Of a DNA stretch of 37,396 nucleotides, positions 14,714-23,429 are shown one piece after another. Origin of the DNA: Dehalococcoidia bacterium. Its GTDB lineage: Bacteria > Chloroflexota > Dehalococcoidia > Lucifugimonadales > GCA-002694895. Under the pieces are notes generated by a model that worked only from the letters and a program-made list of their open reading frames with translations, made no database searches and was not told the DNA's origin. A program made the translations under genes and the position numbers. Every line of letters starts with the position of its first letter. The first letter of the stretch is position 1. Location: assembly GCA_029936815.1 (NCBI GenBank), contig JAPYRX010000014.1, positions 1 through 37,396 on the forward strand. The letters run 5' to 3'.

Positions 14714-16030
14714 TTAATTTATTATTAATTCAGTATGACGTTTATCATCTCTTCCATATAAAAAGCTTTGAGCTACTTCAATGTTTTTATAACTCGAAAC
14801 ATTTCCATTTTCCGCAGCATTCTTAAACCATTCTAATGATTTTTTCACATCGACTTTGAATCCTTTATATGTAGAATCACCATCTCCCACATAATATAAT
14901 ATTCCAATATTGTTTTGAGCTTTATTATTGCTTTGATTAGCCGATAGTGTATACCAGTCTAATGCTTTGAAATAATTTTTTTTCACTGGACTTCCAAAAT
15001 ATGATCCATTTCCAAAGTGGTGAAATTTTCCAATATAAAATTGAGATTCAGAATGACCTTTCAGGGCAGCTTTTTCAAATTTGTAATATGATTCATTGAA
15101 ATCTTGTTTAACTCCTTTCCCTTTGTAATATAACAATCCAAGTTGGTAAGTTGATTCTTGGTCATCTAGTTTGTCTCCCTCTAAATACCATTTGTAAGCA
15201 TTAACAAAGTCTTCTTTTTGAATTGCACTATTAGCTAAATAATTTATTGACCAAACATCTCCAACCTCTGCAATTTTAACTAAAGTTTCAATAGCATTAG
15301 AAGTATTTTGAATCACTCCATACCCATTTAAATACATTAATGCAATTATTCTTTTCCCAATCAAATTGTTTTTATTAGAAAGCTCGATGCATTTTAATAA
15401 CGCATTATTAAAATCTTTAGAATCATAATAATTAGTACATTCCCTTTCTAATTTTTTCATCTCTATTTCTTTAGCATCATAATCGGCTTTAGCTTTAGCA
15501 TCATAATCGGCTTTAGCTTTAGCATCTTCTCTAGCTTTGGCATCTGCATCGGATTTAGCTTTGGCATCCGCATCGGCTTTAGCTTTAGCATCTTCTCTAG
15601 CTTTGGCATCCGCGGCGGATTTAGCTTTGACATCAGCATCGGTTTTCGCTTTGGATAAAATCTGATTACTATTAGGGGGGATAGGAGGCGAAGGTGTTTT
15701 TTTTATTATTAATATACTAGGAATTTGAGGCGGCATATCGTCATTACTTTCAATAGGTTTCGTGGATAATTCAATAATAATATTTTCAGCGGTTTTCAGA
15801 TTTTCGGTTGATTCACTAAGTTTATGTTTTAGTATTTTATTTTGATTAGTATACGAATCAACTTTAATTTTATATTCATCAATTTCATTTTTTAATTGAG
15901 TATTTTCATATTTATAATCCGAATCACTTGCTTCTTTTAGAACTTCTATTTTTTCCCCAGAGCAAGCAATCAAGAATAATATTGTGAATATAAAAAATTT
16001 ATATGTTAAAGTTTTTTTTAAATTAATCAT
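14714..16030 (-). CDS. Sel1-repeat lipoprotein with Ala/Lys/Asp repeat linker
   Basis: This 438-residue predicted lipoprotein has a signal peptide and lipobox LIAC (lipid Cys at 23). Next come a coiled-coil-like segment (about 35-90), a Pro-rich stretch (about 99-120) and a low-complexity Ala/Lys/Asp/Arg helix-forming linker (127-187). At least five Sel1/TPR-like repeats follow (about 195-415), recognisable as ALMYLNGYGV, YQLGLLYYKGKGV, FYIGKFHHFGNGS and NIGILYYVGDGD. Sel1 repeats mediate protein-protein contacts, often at the cell envelope. The layout suggests an outward-reaching scaffold: anchor, rod, repeat binding domain. The partner is unknown. It is a single-gene unit divergent from the dehydrogenase at 16101. 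Confidence 0.85.
   Translation of the reverse strand: MINLKKTLTYKFFIFTILFLIACSGEKIEVLKEASDSDYKYENTQLKNEIDEYKIKVDSYTNQNKILKHKLSESTENLKTAENIIIELSTKPIESNDDMPPQIPSILIIKKTPSPPIPPNSNQILSKAKTDADVKAKSAADAKAREDAKAKADADAKAKSDADAKAREDAKAKADYDAKAKADYDAKEIEMKKLERECTNYYDSKDFNNALLKCIELSNKNNLIGKRIIALMYLNGYGVIQNTSNAIETLVKIAEVGDVWSINYLANSAIQKEDFVNAYKWYLEGDKLDDQESTYQLGLLYYKGKGVKQDFNESYYKFEKAALKGHSESQFYIGKFHHFGNGSYFGSPVKKNYFKALDWYTLSANQSNNKAQNNIGILYYVGDGDSTYKGFKVDVKKSLEWFKNAAENGNVSSYKNIEVAQSFLYGRDDKRHTELIIN
15470..15652 (-). repeat. Coding tandem repeat in Sel1 lipoprotein linker
   Basis: This DNA encodes an Ala/Lys/Asp repeat. A 66-nt (22-residue) unit starting DAKAREDAKAKAD occurs twice in tandem (protein residues 141-162 and 163-184). 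Within it an 8-residue AKADYDAK-type unit recurs. Copies are imperfect but near-identical at the DNA level, which suggests recent duplication and possible length variation. Confidence 0.75.
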
Positions 16031-16100
16031 TTATACTGAAATTTCTTATTTAAATTTATTAAATATATAAACCATTATATAAAAAAACGAGGTTCTTGTT

Positions 16101-17156
16101 ATGGAAAGATACAAAATAGCTGTATTAGCTCCTAAAGATTACGAAAAATCAGAAAGAGGCGAAGATTTAATTAATTTTGCTTTAGATGAAAATGATATTG
16201 ATTTGATATTTATAGATGGAGATTCTTCAATAGAAGAAATTGTATCAAACTGCTATGGTATTAAATCTATTATTACCCAAGGAGTGTATAAATATATAAC
16301 AGAACTAGCTTCAAATTTGGATTCGTTAAAATTAATTCAAACTCCCAGTGCAGGAACAGATTGGTTAGACAAATCTGAATTGTCTGAATTAGGAGTTTCT
16401 GTTAGTAATAATGGTGGTGGAAATGCTGTAGCTGTAGCCGAACATGCTATTGCATTAATGTTTGCAATTTATAGAAAATTAGATTTGCAAATAGAAAATT
16501 TAAAAAAAGGAAATTATCAAGATTTTGCTGTTCCTGATTTGATGGATAATATTGCCTTTGCAAATAAAAATACTAATAATAAAAGTTATACTCCTGGCAC
16601 CTGGAACAGAAATGAATATCATACACTTGTTGGAAAGAGAGTAGGAATTGTGGGGATGGGTAGAATAGGATCGAGAGTAGCAAAAAGATTAGCTGGTTGG
16701 GAGTGTGAATTGGTGTACAATGATGTTTTGAATTTTCCTGATAATCATACTAATGCTACTAAGGTAAGTATGGATGAATTGTTATCAACAAGTGATATTA
16801 TCACACTTCATGTTCCTTTAGAGAGAACTACTCACCACATGATTTCATATGATGAATTTAATATGATGAAATCAAATACTATATTAATTAATACTAGCAG
16901 AGGACCTGTAGTCGATGAAACTGAATTAATTCAAGCTCTAAAAGAAAAAAAGATTTTTGGAGCCGGATTAGATGTTACTGAAATTGAACCTATTGATATG
17001 AATAATCCATTGTTATTATTAGAAAACGTAATTTTAACCCCACACTTTGCAACAAGAGCTTATGAATCTGAGATAAATATTGCAAGTTTTGCAGTTAGAA
17101 ATGCTTCTAAAGTCGCTAGAGGAGATAACCCCGACTCAGTTGTACCACCCGTATAA
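16101..17156 (+). CDS. D-isomer-specific 2-hydroxyacid dehydrogenase
   Basis: This 351-residue NAD(P)-dependent enzyme interconverts 2-oxoacids and D-2-hydroxyacids. The nucleotide-binding motif is VGIVGMGRIGSRVAKRL. Catalytic residues are visible: Arg in INTSRGPVVDE, Glu in DVTEIEP and His in LTPHFA. An insertion of about 20 residues rich in Asn and Thr lies just before the Rossmann domain (about 145-165). The substrate is not determined; glyoxylate/hydroxypyruvate-type reductases and phosphoglycerate dehydrogenase relatives share these motifs. ACGAGGT lies upstream of the ATG. Confidence 0.92.
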   Translation: MERYKIAVLAPKDYEKSERGEDLINFALDENDIDLIFIDGDSSIEEIVSNCYGIKSIITQGVYKYITELASNLDSLKLIQTPSAGTDWLDKSELSELGVSVSNNGGGNAVAVAEHAIALMFAIYRKLDLQIENLKKGNYQDFAVPDLMDNIAFANKNTNNKSYTPGTWNRNEYHTLVGKRVGIVGMGRIGSRVAKRLAGWECELVYNDVLNFPDNHTNATKVSMDELLSTSDIITLHVPLERTTHHMISYDEFNMMKSNTILINTSRGPVVDETELIQALKEKKIFGAGLDVTEIEPIDMNNPLLLLENVILTPHFATRAYESEINIASFAVRNASKVARGDNPDSVVPPV

Positions 17157-17174
17157 ATATTAGAATTTTATATC

Positions 17175-17399
17175 TTATTTGTGTTTTGAATTCCCAATAA
17201 TGTTTGTAGCTAATTTCCTAGCTATTGGTCCTATTAAAACAGCCAAAGGCGTAGCTAACGCCCAAGCTATACTCCAAGCTTTCATCCATCTTAATAAAAA
17301 CCCATCGTTTAATCCAGTATTTACGCTTGTTATCACACCTGACATCACAAATGACATGCTGGTACCAATAATCAATCCTGTTAAAATTTGTATACTCAT
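17175..17399 (-). CDS. DUF2798 family two-helix membrane protein
   Basis: This 74-residue protein has two transmembrane helices (about 5-27 and 40-62) and the DUF2798 pattern: MSFVMSGVITSVNTGL, then RWMKAWSIAWALATPLAVLI, then a basic tail. The function is unknown. A similar-length frame on the other strand is its shadow. The gene converges with the dehydrogenase at 17156 and is divergent from the serine hydrolase at 17468. Confidence 0.8.
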   Translation of the reverse strand: MSIQILTGLIIGTSMSFVMSGVITSVNTGLNDGFLLRWMKAWSIAWALATPLAVLIGPIARKLATNIIGNSKHK

Positions 17400-17467
17400 A
17401 TTTTTAATAGTTTAACTTGTATCGTGGTTTATAATAAAAACAATCAACATTTTAAAGGATATTATAT

Positions 17468-18343
17468 ATGAGTAATATAAATGAATTGAACAAATCATTA
17501 AATGAAATTTGTGAATCACAACACTTTAATGTGAAATGGTACTTTAAAGATCTCAAAACAGGAGAATCTTTAGATAGAAATGGAGATGAAATAGGACCGT
17601 CAGCCAGTACAAGGAAAATATCGATTTTGATGGCCGCAATGAAAGCAATACACGAAGGTAAAATAGCCCTGCTTGATGAAATTATTCCAGAAGAAAAGTA
17701 TTTTGGTACAAATTCAGGTTGTTTTCAACATTTTTTACCTGGATTTAAAGTGAAATTTCAAGATTTACTTACTATGATGATAATCGTATCTGACAATGTT
17801 TCTACAGGCACAGTTACAGAAATGCTAACTTTAGATTATATAAATGATTTTTGTAAAGATATAGGAATGAATAGAACAAATCATAGAGTTGGATTTCCTA
17901 CAGGAGCTGATCTTACTTCTGATCTTAATAAAGTTAATTCCACAACCCCCAACGATGTTGGATTGTTGTTAGAAATTATTCATAATAGTACTTCTGATCA
18001 AGGAGCAGCAAATGAATTAGGATCTACAATGGAACTTTGTAATATAGCAATGGAAATTCTATTATCACAAAAATTAAATAATAGATTACCATTGAAATTA
18101 GCTTCTCCTTCTGCAGCAGGACCCAAAGATAATGATGTAAAAGTTGCACACAAAACAGGAAGTTATCAAACAGGATATTCTGATTCAGGGATAATATATC
18201 CTTCTAATCACCCGGGAGTGATACTATGTACGTATACTGATGATGTTCCGCAATATTTAACTAATGGAGATGCAGGAATATATGCTGCCAATAATGCAAT
18301 GGGATCCTTAGCTCTTGAATGTTATAAATATACTCAAAATTAA
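17468..18343 (+). CDS. Class A beta-lactamase-like serine hydrolase without signal peptide
   Basis: This 291-residue protein has the penicillin-binding class A fold. SxxK is at S47-T-R-K50 (GPSASTRKIS), SDN is in IIVSDNVSTG (about 108) and KTGS is in AHKTGSYQTG (about 230). The omega-loop element that is normally ExxLN before TTP reads TSDLN here, so the deacylating Glu of true class A beta-lactamases appears absent. No signal peptide is present, unlike secreted beta-lactamases. It is more likely a cytoplasmic amidase, esterase or D-peptidase than a resistance enzyme. AAAGGAT supports the start. It is followed 14 nt later by the MBL-fold gene. Confidence 0.87.
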   Translation: MSNINELNKSLNEICESQHFNVKWYFKDLKTGESLDRNGDEIGPSASTRKISILMAAMKAIHEGKIALLDEIIPEEKYFGTNSGCFQHFLPGFKVKFQDLLTMMIIVSDNVSTGTVTEMLTLDYINDFCKDIGMNRTNHRVGFPTGADLTSDLNKVNSTTPNDVGLLLEIIHNSTSDQGAANELGSTMELCNIAMEILLSQKLNNRLPLKLASPSAAGPKDNDVKVAHKTGSYQTGYSDSGIIYPSNHPGVILCTYTDDVPQYLTNGDAGIYAANNAMGSLALECYKYTQN

Positions 18344-18357
18344 GAATAGATAACAAT

Positions 18358-19215
18358 ATGATTAATTTAAAAATTCTATGTTCAGGTACTCCTACTCCTT
18401 CTGAAATCAGATGGGGATCATCTTATGCGTTACAAATGGATAATGAATGGTTTATGTTTGATTGCGGTCCTGCTGCAACGTACAAATTAACTAAAGCAGG
18501 AATTAGTCCCCTAGAAGTTACGAATCTTTTTTTCACTCACCACCACTCTGATCATGATGCGGATTATGCATGTTTTCTACTAATGAGATTTGATCAATCT
18601 ATTGGTAAAGAGAAAACATTAAATGTTTACGGACCACCCCCAACAGAACAGCTTACAAAAAGATTAGTTGGAGAAGATATAGGTGCTTATTGGCATGATT
18701 ATATTGCTCGCACAAATCATCCCTTAAGCCTTTGGGCTTATCAAGACAGAGGAGGTAACTTACCTAGGCAAATCCCCCTCATTAATTCTAAAGACATTGA
18801 ACCAGGATTTATACTTAATGGAAAAAATTGGAAAATAACTTGTAAAAGAGTTGAACACGTGCAGCCATATCTGGATTCATTGGCTTATAGAGTTGATCTT
18901 AAAAATGAAAGTATAGTTTTTTCAGGAGACACAAGACCATGTGAAGCTTTAGTTGATATTTCAGCCAATGCAGACGCATTAGTTATGGAATGTGCACGAC
19001 TTGATAGTGAAATGAAAGGTAATGCGACTGCTCAATCAGAAAGTAGTGCTTTAGATGCGGGGAAAGTGGCAAAAGAAGCAAATGTTAAAAATTTAATATT
19101 GACACATCAAGTTCATTATTTAGATGAATATAAAGACGAAGTTATCAATGAAGTTAAGTTAAATTTCAAGGGGAACATTATATGGGCAGACGAATTAATG
19201 ACTATTAATATTTGA
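18358..19215 (+). CDS. Metallo-beta-lactamase fold hydrolase (RNase Z-like)
   Basis: This 285-residue MBL-fold protein has the HxHxDH motif (H61, H63, D65, H66) in THHHSDHD. Further ligands are plausible in RVEHVQ, VFSGDTRP (Asp) and LTHQVHY. The overall plan resembles the ribonuclease Z / arylsulfatase-like branch, with SGTPTPSEIRWGSSYAL at the start. The substrate is unknown; a nuclease or phosphodiester/ester hydrolase are options. It forms a two-gene operon with the serine hydrolase before it. It overlaps the convergent EamA gene end by 11 nt and ends in UGA. Confidence 0.88.
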   Translation: MINLKILCSGTPTPSEIRWGSSYALQMDNEWFMFDCGPAATYKLTKAGISPLEVTNLFFTHHHSDHDADYACFLLMRFDQSIGKEKTLNVYGPPPTEQLTKRLVGEDIGAYWHDYIARTNHPLSLWAYQDRGGNLPRQIPLINSKDIEPGFILNGKNWKITCKRVEHVQPYLDSLAYRVDLKNESIVFSGDTRPCEALVDISANADALVMECARLDSEMKGNATAQSESSALDAGKVAKEANVKNLILTHQVHYLDEYKDEVINEVKLNFKGNIIWADELMTINI

Positions 19216-20107
19216 TACTATTTTTTTCTACAATCCAAATTCCTGTCAAAACTAATACTAAGCTTATTCCATGGAAGATGTGAAAACTTTGGTTTAGAAT
19301 TATAACTGCTAAAAAAGAACTGAATATGGGAACTATATTTGTGTAAATACCAGCTTTCCCAGGCCCAGCGATATCCACTGCTCTAAGATAAAATATTTGA
19401 GCTAATGATGAAGGAAAAATTGCTACTAAAATTGCTATTATCCATCCTTTTAATGTAGGGTAATTTAGACCATTGATAAAATAATCTACAATAAATAATG
19501 GTAATGCTAATATATTTGCTATCATAGACATAAGGGTAAAAAACTTAATCCCTGAAATTTCAATCCTACTCTTTAATGCTAACGTATAATATGAATACAT
19601 TAGACATGCAATTAGCATTAACAGATCTCCCTGATTTAAATCCATAGATATTAATAATTCAATATTTCCTTTTGTTGTTATTATTAATACCCCCAAAATT
19701 GATATTAAAACACCAAAACTTTGCAATAAATTAATTTTGTTTTTATAAAATATATAAGCCCCTATTAACACATACACAGGCACTATTGATTGAATAATAC
19801 CCATGTTAATTGCGGTAGTATAATGAGATGCTGTATAGAATAAAAAATTAAATCCTGTAAACCCCATCAACGCCATAAATGTTATTTTTTTTATTTCTGG
19901 TTTGATTATATTCCAATCATTTTTCACATCATTTCCAAACACAACCCACAAAGATGTACTAACAAACAACCAACGTAAGGGTACAATTTGCAGTGGCGAG
20001 ATTTCATCTATAGCTAATTGTCCAAAAATCGTATTAAAGGCCCAAAAAAGAGTAGTGAATATTAATAGAAGAGACGGTGTATTATAAAATTTTATAAGTA
20101 ATTTCAT
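19205..20107 (-). CDS. EamA/DMT family transporter
   Basis: This 300-residue membrane protein has about ten hydrophobic helices arranged as two EamA repeats (about 12-145 and 157-293). Typical sequences include LFWAFNTIFGQLA in helix 1, PLRWLFVS, and SSLAQIFYLRAVDIAGPGKAGIYTNIVPIFSSF near the second repeat's end. Family members export or import metabolites such as amino acids or nucleotides. The substrate is unknown. The ATG overlaps the stop of the upstream lipoprotein gene by 4 nt. Confidence 0.92.
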   Translation of the reverse strand: MKLLIKFYNTPSLLLIFTTLFWAFNTIFGQLAIDEISPLQIVPLRWLFVSTSLWVVFGNDVKNDWNIIKPEIKKITFMALMGFTGFNFLFYTASHYTTAINMGIIQSIVPVYVLIGAYIFYKNKINLLQSFGVLISILGVLIITTKGNIELLISMDLNQGDLLMLIACLMYSYYTLALKSRIEISGIKFFTLMSMIANILALPLFIVDYFINGLNYPTLKGWIIAILVAIFPSSLAQIFYLRAVDIAGPGKAGIYTNIVPIFSSFLAVIILNQSFHIFHGISLVLVLTGIWIVEKNSIKY

Positions 20108-20781
20108 TGTGATTTTACTTTTAAGCTTTCAAATAATAAATCGAAAAGCTCGGAATTTAATTCCCATTTGTTTAATGAGCTCTCCATTGAAAGAATTATT
20201 AAATTTTTATTGTTTGAAGACATAGTTATAATTTTATGCATTTTATTATCTGAATCTTGTGCTTCAATTATATATCCCGATAATTGATTTAAAACTTTTT
20301 TTGAGATTATATCAAAATCCCAAGATTTAATTAAATATGAAGTGAATTCTACAATTTGTGAAGAAGGGGTGTTTGATATATTAAATATGAATTTTGATTC
20401 AGTCCCACTTAAAGTTACACTTTTATCACTTTTTGTTATGATTTTCCATTTATTGGAATAATTAAATGTGAAATCATCAATGTTTAAGGACGAATTTATA
20501 ATTTTGGCTTCATTATCATATTTGATTTTTTCTGATTCTATAAATTTTTTGTCTACATTTTTTTTTCTTTCCGTATCTTGAATAGCTGAATTTCTAGCCA
20601 TTGCTTCGGAAAGAATTAATGCTTCAGATTTCAAGGCATATGGCGTCGAAATAATCTTAATATTTGAAGTGGTACTTGTGTTTGAAGTGATAGGACTAAC
20701 ATTTTCCGTTTTTTCTTCAGAAACAGTATTACATGACAATATTATTATATGTAATATTGTAATAAGAATGATTTTTTTCAT
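20104..20781 (-). CDS. Hypothetical lipoprotein (possibly PsbP-like fold)
   Basis: This 225-residue protein has a lipoprotein signal (MKKIILITILHIIILSC, lipid Cys 17), a Ser/Thr-rich linker and a charged helix (about 60-95). A C-terminal domain of about 125 residues begins FTFNYSNKWKIITKSDKSVT. The opening (FxxxYPxxW pattern, then a beta sheet with conserved-looking IITMSSNNKNLIILSMES) loosely resembles PsbP-like domains. That is a weak comparison by eye. It is co-transcribed and coupled with the EamA transporter. Confidence 0.6.
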   Translation of the reverse strand: MKKIILITILHIIILSCNTVSEEKTENVSPITSNTSTTSNIKIISTPYALKSEALILSEAMARNSAIQDTERKKNVDKKFIESEKIKYDNEAKIINSSLNIDDFTFNYSNKWKIITKSDKSVTLSGTESKFIFNISNTPSSQIVEFTSYLIKSWDFDIISKKVLNQLSGYIIEAQDSDNKMHKIITMSSNNKNLIILSMESSLNKWELNSELFDLLFESLKVKSQ

Positions 20782-20844
20782 ACTTTTATTTTATCCAAAA
20801 AATGAAAAGTTTTGTATGTTTATAATAAATAATTTGAATTCATT

Positions 20845-22044
20845 ATGACTAATTTTGATGTAATTATAGTAGGTGCGGGTATCGCGGGGTCTTCTGCGGC
20901 ATTTCACTTAGCTGAAAATTCTAGTTTAAAAATCCTTCTCATTGATAAAAACAATGTATCATCTGGGGCATCAGGCTTAAATGCAGGTCACATATCTTCG
21001 ACAGGATTAGGAAACAATCCGGATATGCAATCATATTTGACTCATGGAAGTCTAGAAATTTTTAAATCTTTTCAAATTGATAGAGGATACGATATTGAAT
21101 TTAGACAATCGGGCTCATTGTCTGTCATACAGACAGAAGAACAATACAAATTCAACCTTACTAATGTTTTATCTTTAAAATCAAAAGATTTAAATGTTGA
21201 TTTAATATCTGCAAAACAAGCTAAATCTATCGAACCTGATATAAATGACAATATGGAAGGTTATATTTATTATCCTTTGAGAGCACAAGCAGACCCTGTT
21301 AAATCAACAAATGCATTTGCGAAAGAAGCAATTAAACTTGGAGCTAAACTTAAAACAAATGAAGAAGTAACTAATATATTATATAAAAACGATAATACTT
21401 ACGAAGTAATTACAAAGAATAATCAATATAGTTCTAATAAATTAATTATAGCAACTGGAGCATGGAGTAATAAATTATTTCAATCTTTAGAATTAGATAT
21501 TCCTATAATTCCTGTCAGAGGGCAAATGTGGTCTTCGAAATCATTACCACCAAGTATATTCACTGCAATTTCTGCGACTCAATCTTCTTATGATTGGAGT
21601 ATTAAAAATACCGATGATGAAAACAATCCACCTGACCTCACTCATATTAAGGGAGAAAGGATAACAAGACATCTTTATGGAAGACAAAGAAAAAATGGAG
21701 AAATCATATTTGGAGGTGACAGAGAAAACGTAGGATTTACTGACAAATTAGATTTTAATGGAATTGAATCAAATAAAAATCATGTGTCTGAATTATTTCC
21801 ATTTATATCTCGAATTGAAATTGATAGAGCTTGGTCAGGCTTTATGCCTTTTTCAATAGACGGGAAACCGATAATAGGTAAAATTCCTAGATACAAAAAT
21901 CTTTATATCGTTTCAGGCTTAGCATCTTCAGGTTTTGGAAGAGGACCTATGGCAGGGAAGTATATTTCTGAAATAGTGTTGACAGACCATTCCCCTAATA
22001 TTTTGAAAGATGCAGAACCATCGAGATTTGATCAGTTAAATTAG
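20845..22044 (+). CDS. FAD-dependent oxidoreductase, DAO family
   Basis: This 399-residue flavoenzyme of the D-amino-acid/glycine oxidase family has the dinucleotide motif IVGAGIAGSSAAFHLAE at the N terminus and SGASGLNAGHISSTG after the second strand. A second FAD contact is in KLIIATGAWSNKL, and the C-terminal motif is YIVSGLASSGFGRGPMAGK. It would oxidise an amine or amino acid (glycine, sarcosine, D-amino acid or similar) in the cytoplasm. No clear ribosome site is seen. The 3' end overlaps the convergent esterase gene by 9 nt. Confidence 0.9.
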   Translation: MTNFDVIIVGAGIAGSSAAFHLAENSSLKILLIDKNNVSSGASGLNAGHISSTGLGNNPDMQSYLTHGSLEIFKSFQIDRGYDIEFRQSGSLSVIQTEEQYKFNLTNVLSLKSKDLNVDLISAKQAKSIEPDINDNMEGYIYYPLRAQADPVKSTNAFAKEAIKLGAKLKTNEEVTNILYKNDNTYEVITKNNQYSSNKLIIATGAWSNKLFQSLELDIPIIPVRGQMWSSKSLPPSIFTAISATQSSYDWSIKNTDDENNPPDLTHIKGERITRHLYGRQRKNGEIIFGGDRENVGFTDKLDFNGIESNKNHVSELFPFISRIEIDRAWSGFMPFSIDGKPIIGKIPRYKNLYIVSGLASSGFGRGPMAGKYISEIVLTDHSPNILKDAEPSRFDQLN

Positions 22045-22821
22045 GGAATTTAACCACTCACAAAATATATTATCCCAATCAAGATTATTTTTATTCATTG
22101 CATTCAATTCATGATAATGATCTGTATTATTAAATATAAAATTTTTGTTTTTTATATTTTTGTTTTTGATTTTGTTATAAAAATTTTCTGATTGAGTTAT
22201 ATATACTTTCTCTTCAGCAGAAGAATAAGTTAGTAATATAGGTGTATTTGTATTATATGAATCGAATATAGGGCTTATCGATTTTGCAGTGAATGCACTA
22301 TCTGTTATCTGTTCTACATATTTCTTTGTATAAGTAGTTAAATCATAAACTCCACTACTTAACATTAATCCATTTACTTTTATTTCTTTACTTGCATAAT
22401 ATGCCAGGTGAGCTCCTGCACTATGCCCTGAAATTACTATTTTTATTTCTTCGCCATACTTTTTTTTTATAAAATTTATACTATCTGTTATATCTTTTAT
22501 TTGATCAACAAATTTGAATTTTGGTGACAACCTATACCCGGGGGCAATTAGGTTGATATTATAATTTTTAAAATAATCATAAGTAAATAATACCCACTCA
22601 GGATATCCAAACTCCCATGCACCTCCATGTATATAAAATATAAAAATATTTTGCTTACTTATATTTTTGGGTAACTCATATATTCTTTGATGTTTATTTT
22701 CGCCATAATAAGATAGTTTAGATATTTTTTTATCTATGTATTTTTCAGATTTCTCTAATGCAGAATTAGCCCATTCATCTGCAGCAGGACTCATTGGAGG
22801 TTGATCATCAAATCTAATCAT
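22036..22821 (-). CDS. Alpha/beta hydrolase, arylformamidase/esterase-like
   Basis: This 261-residue hydrolase has the oxyanion HGGAW motif (65-69) and nucleophile S134 in ISGHSAGAHLA. An acid residue is plausible near YSSAEEKV and the His in NNTDHYHELN. The layout, including APGYRLSP, matches the kynurenine formamidase / BD-FAE branch of hormone-sensitive-lipase-like enzymes. It is cytoplasmic, with no signal peptide. The ATG lies within the 3' end of the methyltransferase gene (8-nt overlap), so both are one operon. The substrate is not certain. Confidence 0.87.
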   Translation of the reverse strand: MIRFDDQPPMSPAADEWANSALEKSEKYIDKKISKLSYYGENKHQRIYELPKNISKQNIFIFYIHGGAWEFGYPEWVLFTYDYFKNYNINLIAPGYRLSPKFKFVDQIKDITDSINFIKKKYGEEIKIVISGHSAGAHLAYYASKEIKVNGLMLSSGVYDLTTYTKKYVEQITDSAFTAKSISPIFDSYNTNTPILLTYSSAEEKVYITQSENFYNKIKNKNIKNKNFIFNNTDHYHELNAMNKNNLDWDNIFCEWLNSLI

Positions 22822-23302
22822 TTTTTAATTCTAAATTCAACAAATAATTTTTTCTGTCTAACCCTCCGCCATAACCAACTAGTTTACCTGATTTTCCTAT
22901 TACTCTATGACAAGGAATAATTATACTTATTGGATTTGCATTGTTAGCGTTTCCTATAGCTCTTATAGCTTTTGGGTTACCTGATATTTTAGCTTGTTCA
23001 GAATAACTTACTGTTTGAGCATAAGGAATTTTTATAAGTGCATCCCATGCTTTAAGTTGAAATTGTGTTCCAGATAATTCTACCGGTATGTTGAACTTTT
23101 TTCTTTTTCCTTCGAAATACTCAGATAATTGGGTAATAGTTTTTTCAATAATAATATTTTTTTCATTTTTGAAAACCACTTTATTTTTATTCCAATCTTT
23201 AAGTCTTTTGAAATTATGATGTATTGCTAAAAGAGCATCTTTAGTCGATGCTAAATGTAGAGGACCAATAGGAGTATCAATTTGATAATAATAACCTTTC
23301 AT
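22814..23302 (-). CDS. ogt: Methylated-DNA-protein-cysteine methyltransferase
   Basis: This 162-residue suicide DNA-repair protein removes alkyl groups from O6-alkylguanine. The active-site Cys is C131 in SIIIPCHRVIG. The helix-turn-helix/Arg-finger region is FQLKAWDALIKIPYAQTVSY and NPKAIRAIGNANN. The C-terminal GGGLDRKNYLLNLE is as in Ogt/MGMT. Length fits a single-domain Ogt with no Ada regulatory domain. It is the first gene of a two-gene operon with the esterase. Confidence 0.93.
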   Translation of the reverse strand: MKGYYYQIDTPIGPLHLASTKDALLAIHHNFKRLKDWNKNKVVFKNEKNIIIEKTITQLSEYFEGKRKKFNIPVELSGTQFQLKAWDALIKIPYAQTVSYSEQAKISGNPKAIRAIGNANNANPISIIIPCHRVIGKSGKLVGYGGGLDRKNYLLNLELKND

Positions 23303-23429
23303 ATAAATTATTTATTTCTTTATTAACAGAGATATTATAAACAATTTTTTAAGTATATGAGTTTTTTAGTTTTGTAGTATTATAAATAAATGGATTTTAT
23401 TATAGATGAGACTGTAATTAGGAGCAAAA

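Noticed and set aside
15470-15652. CRISPR-like repeats
   Set aside because: The repeats are in frame inside a lipoprotein gene, imperfect and without unique spacers.
17179-17415. 78-residue plus-strand frame
   Set aside because: It is the shadow of the DUF2798 gene on the other strand, which has a recognisable family pattern and two clean membrane helices.
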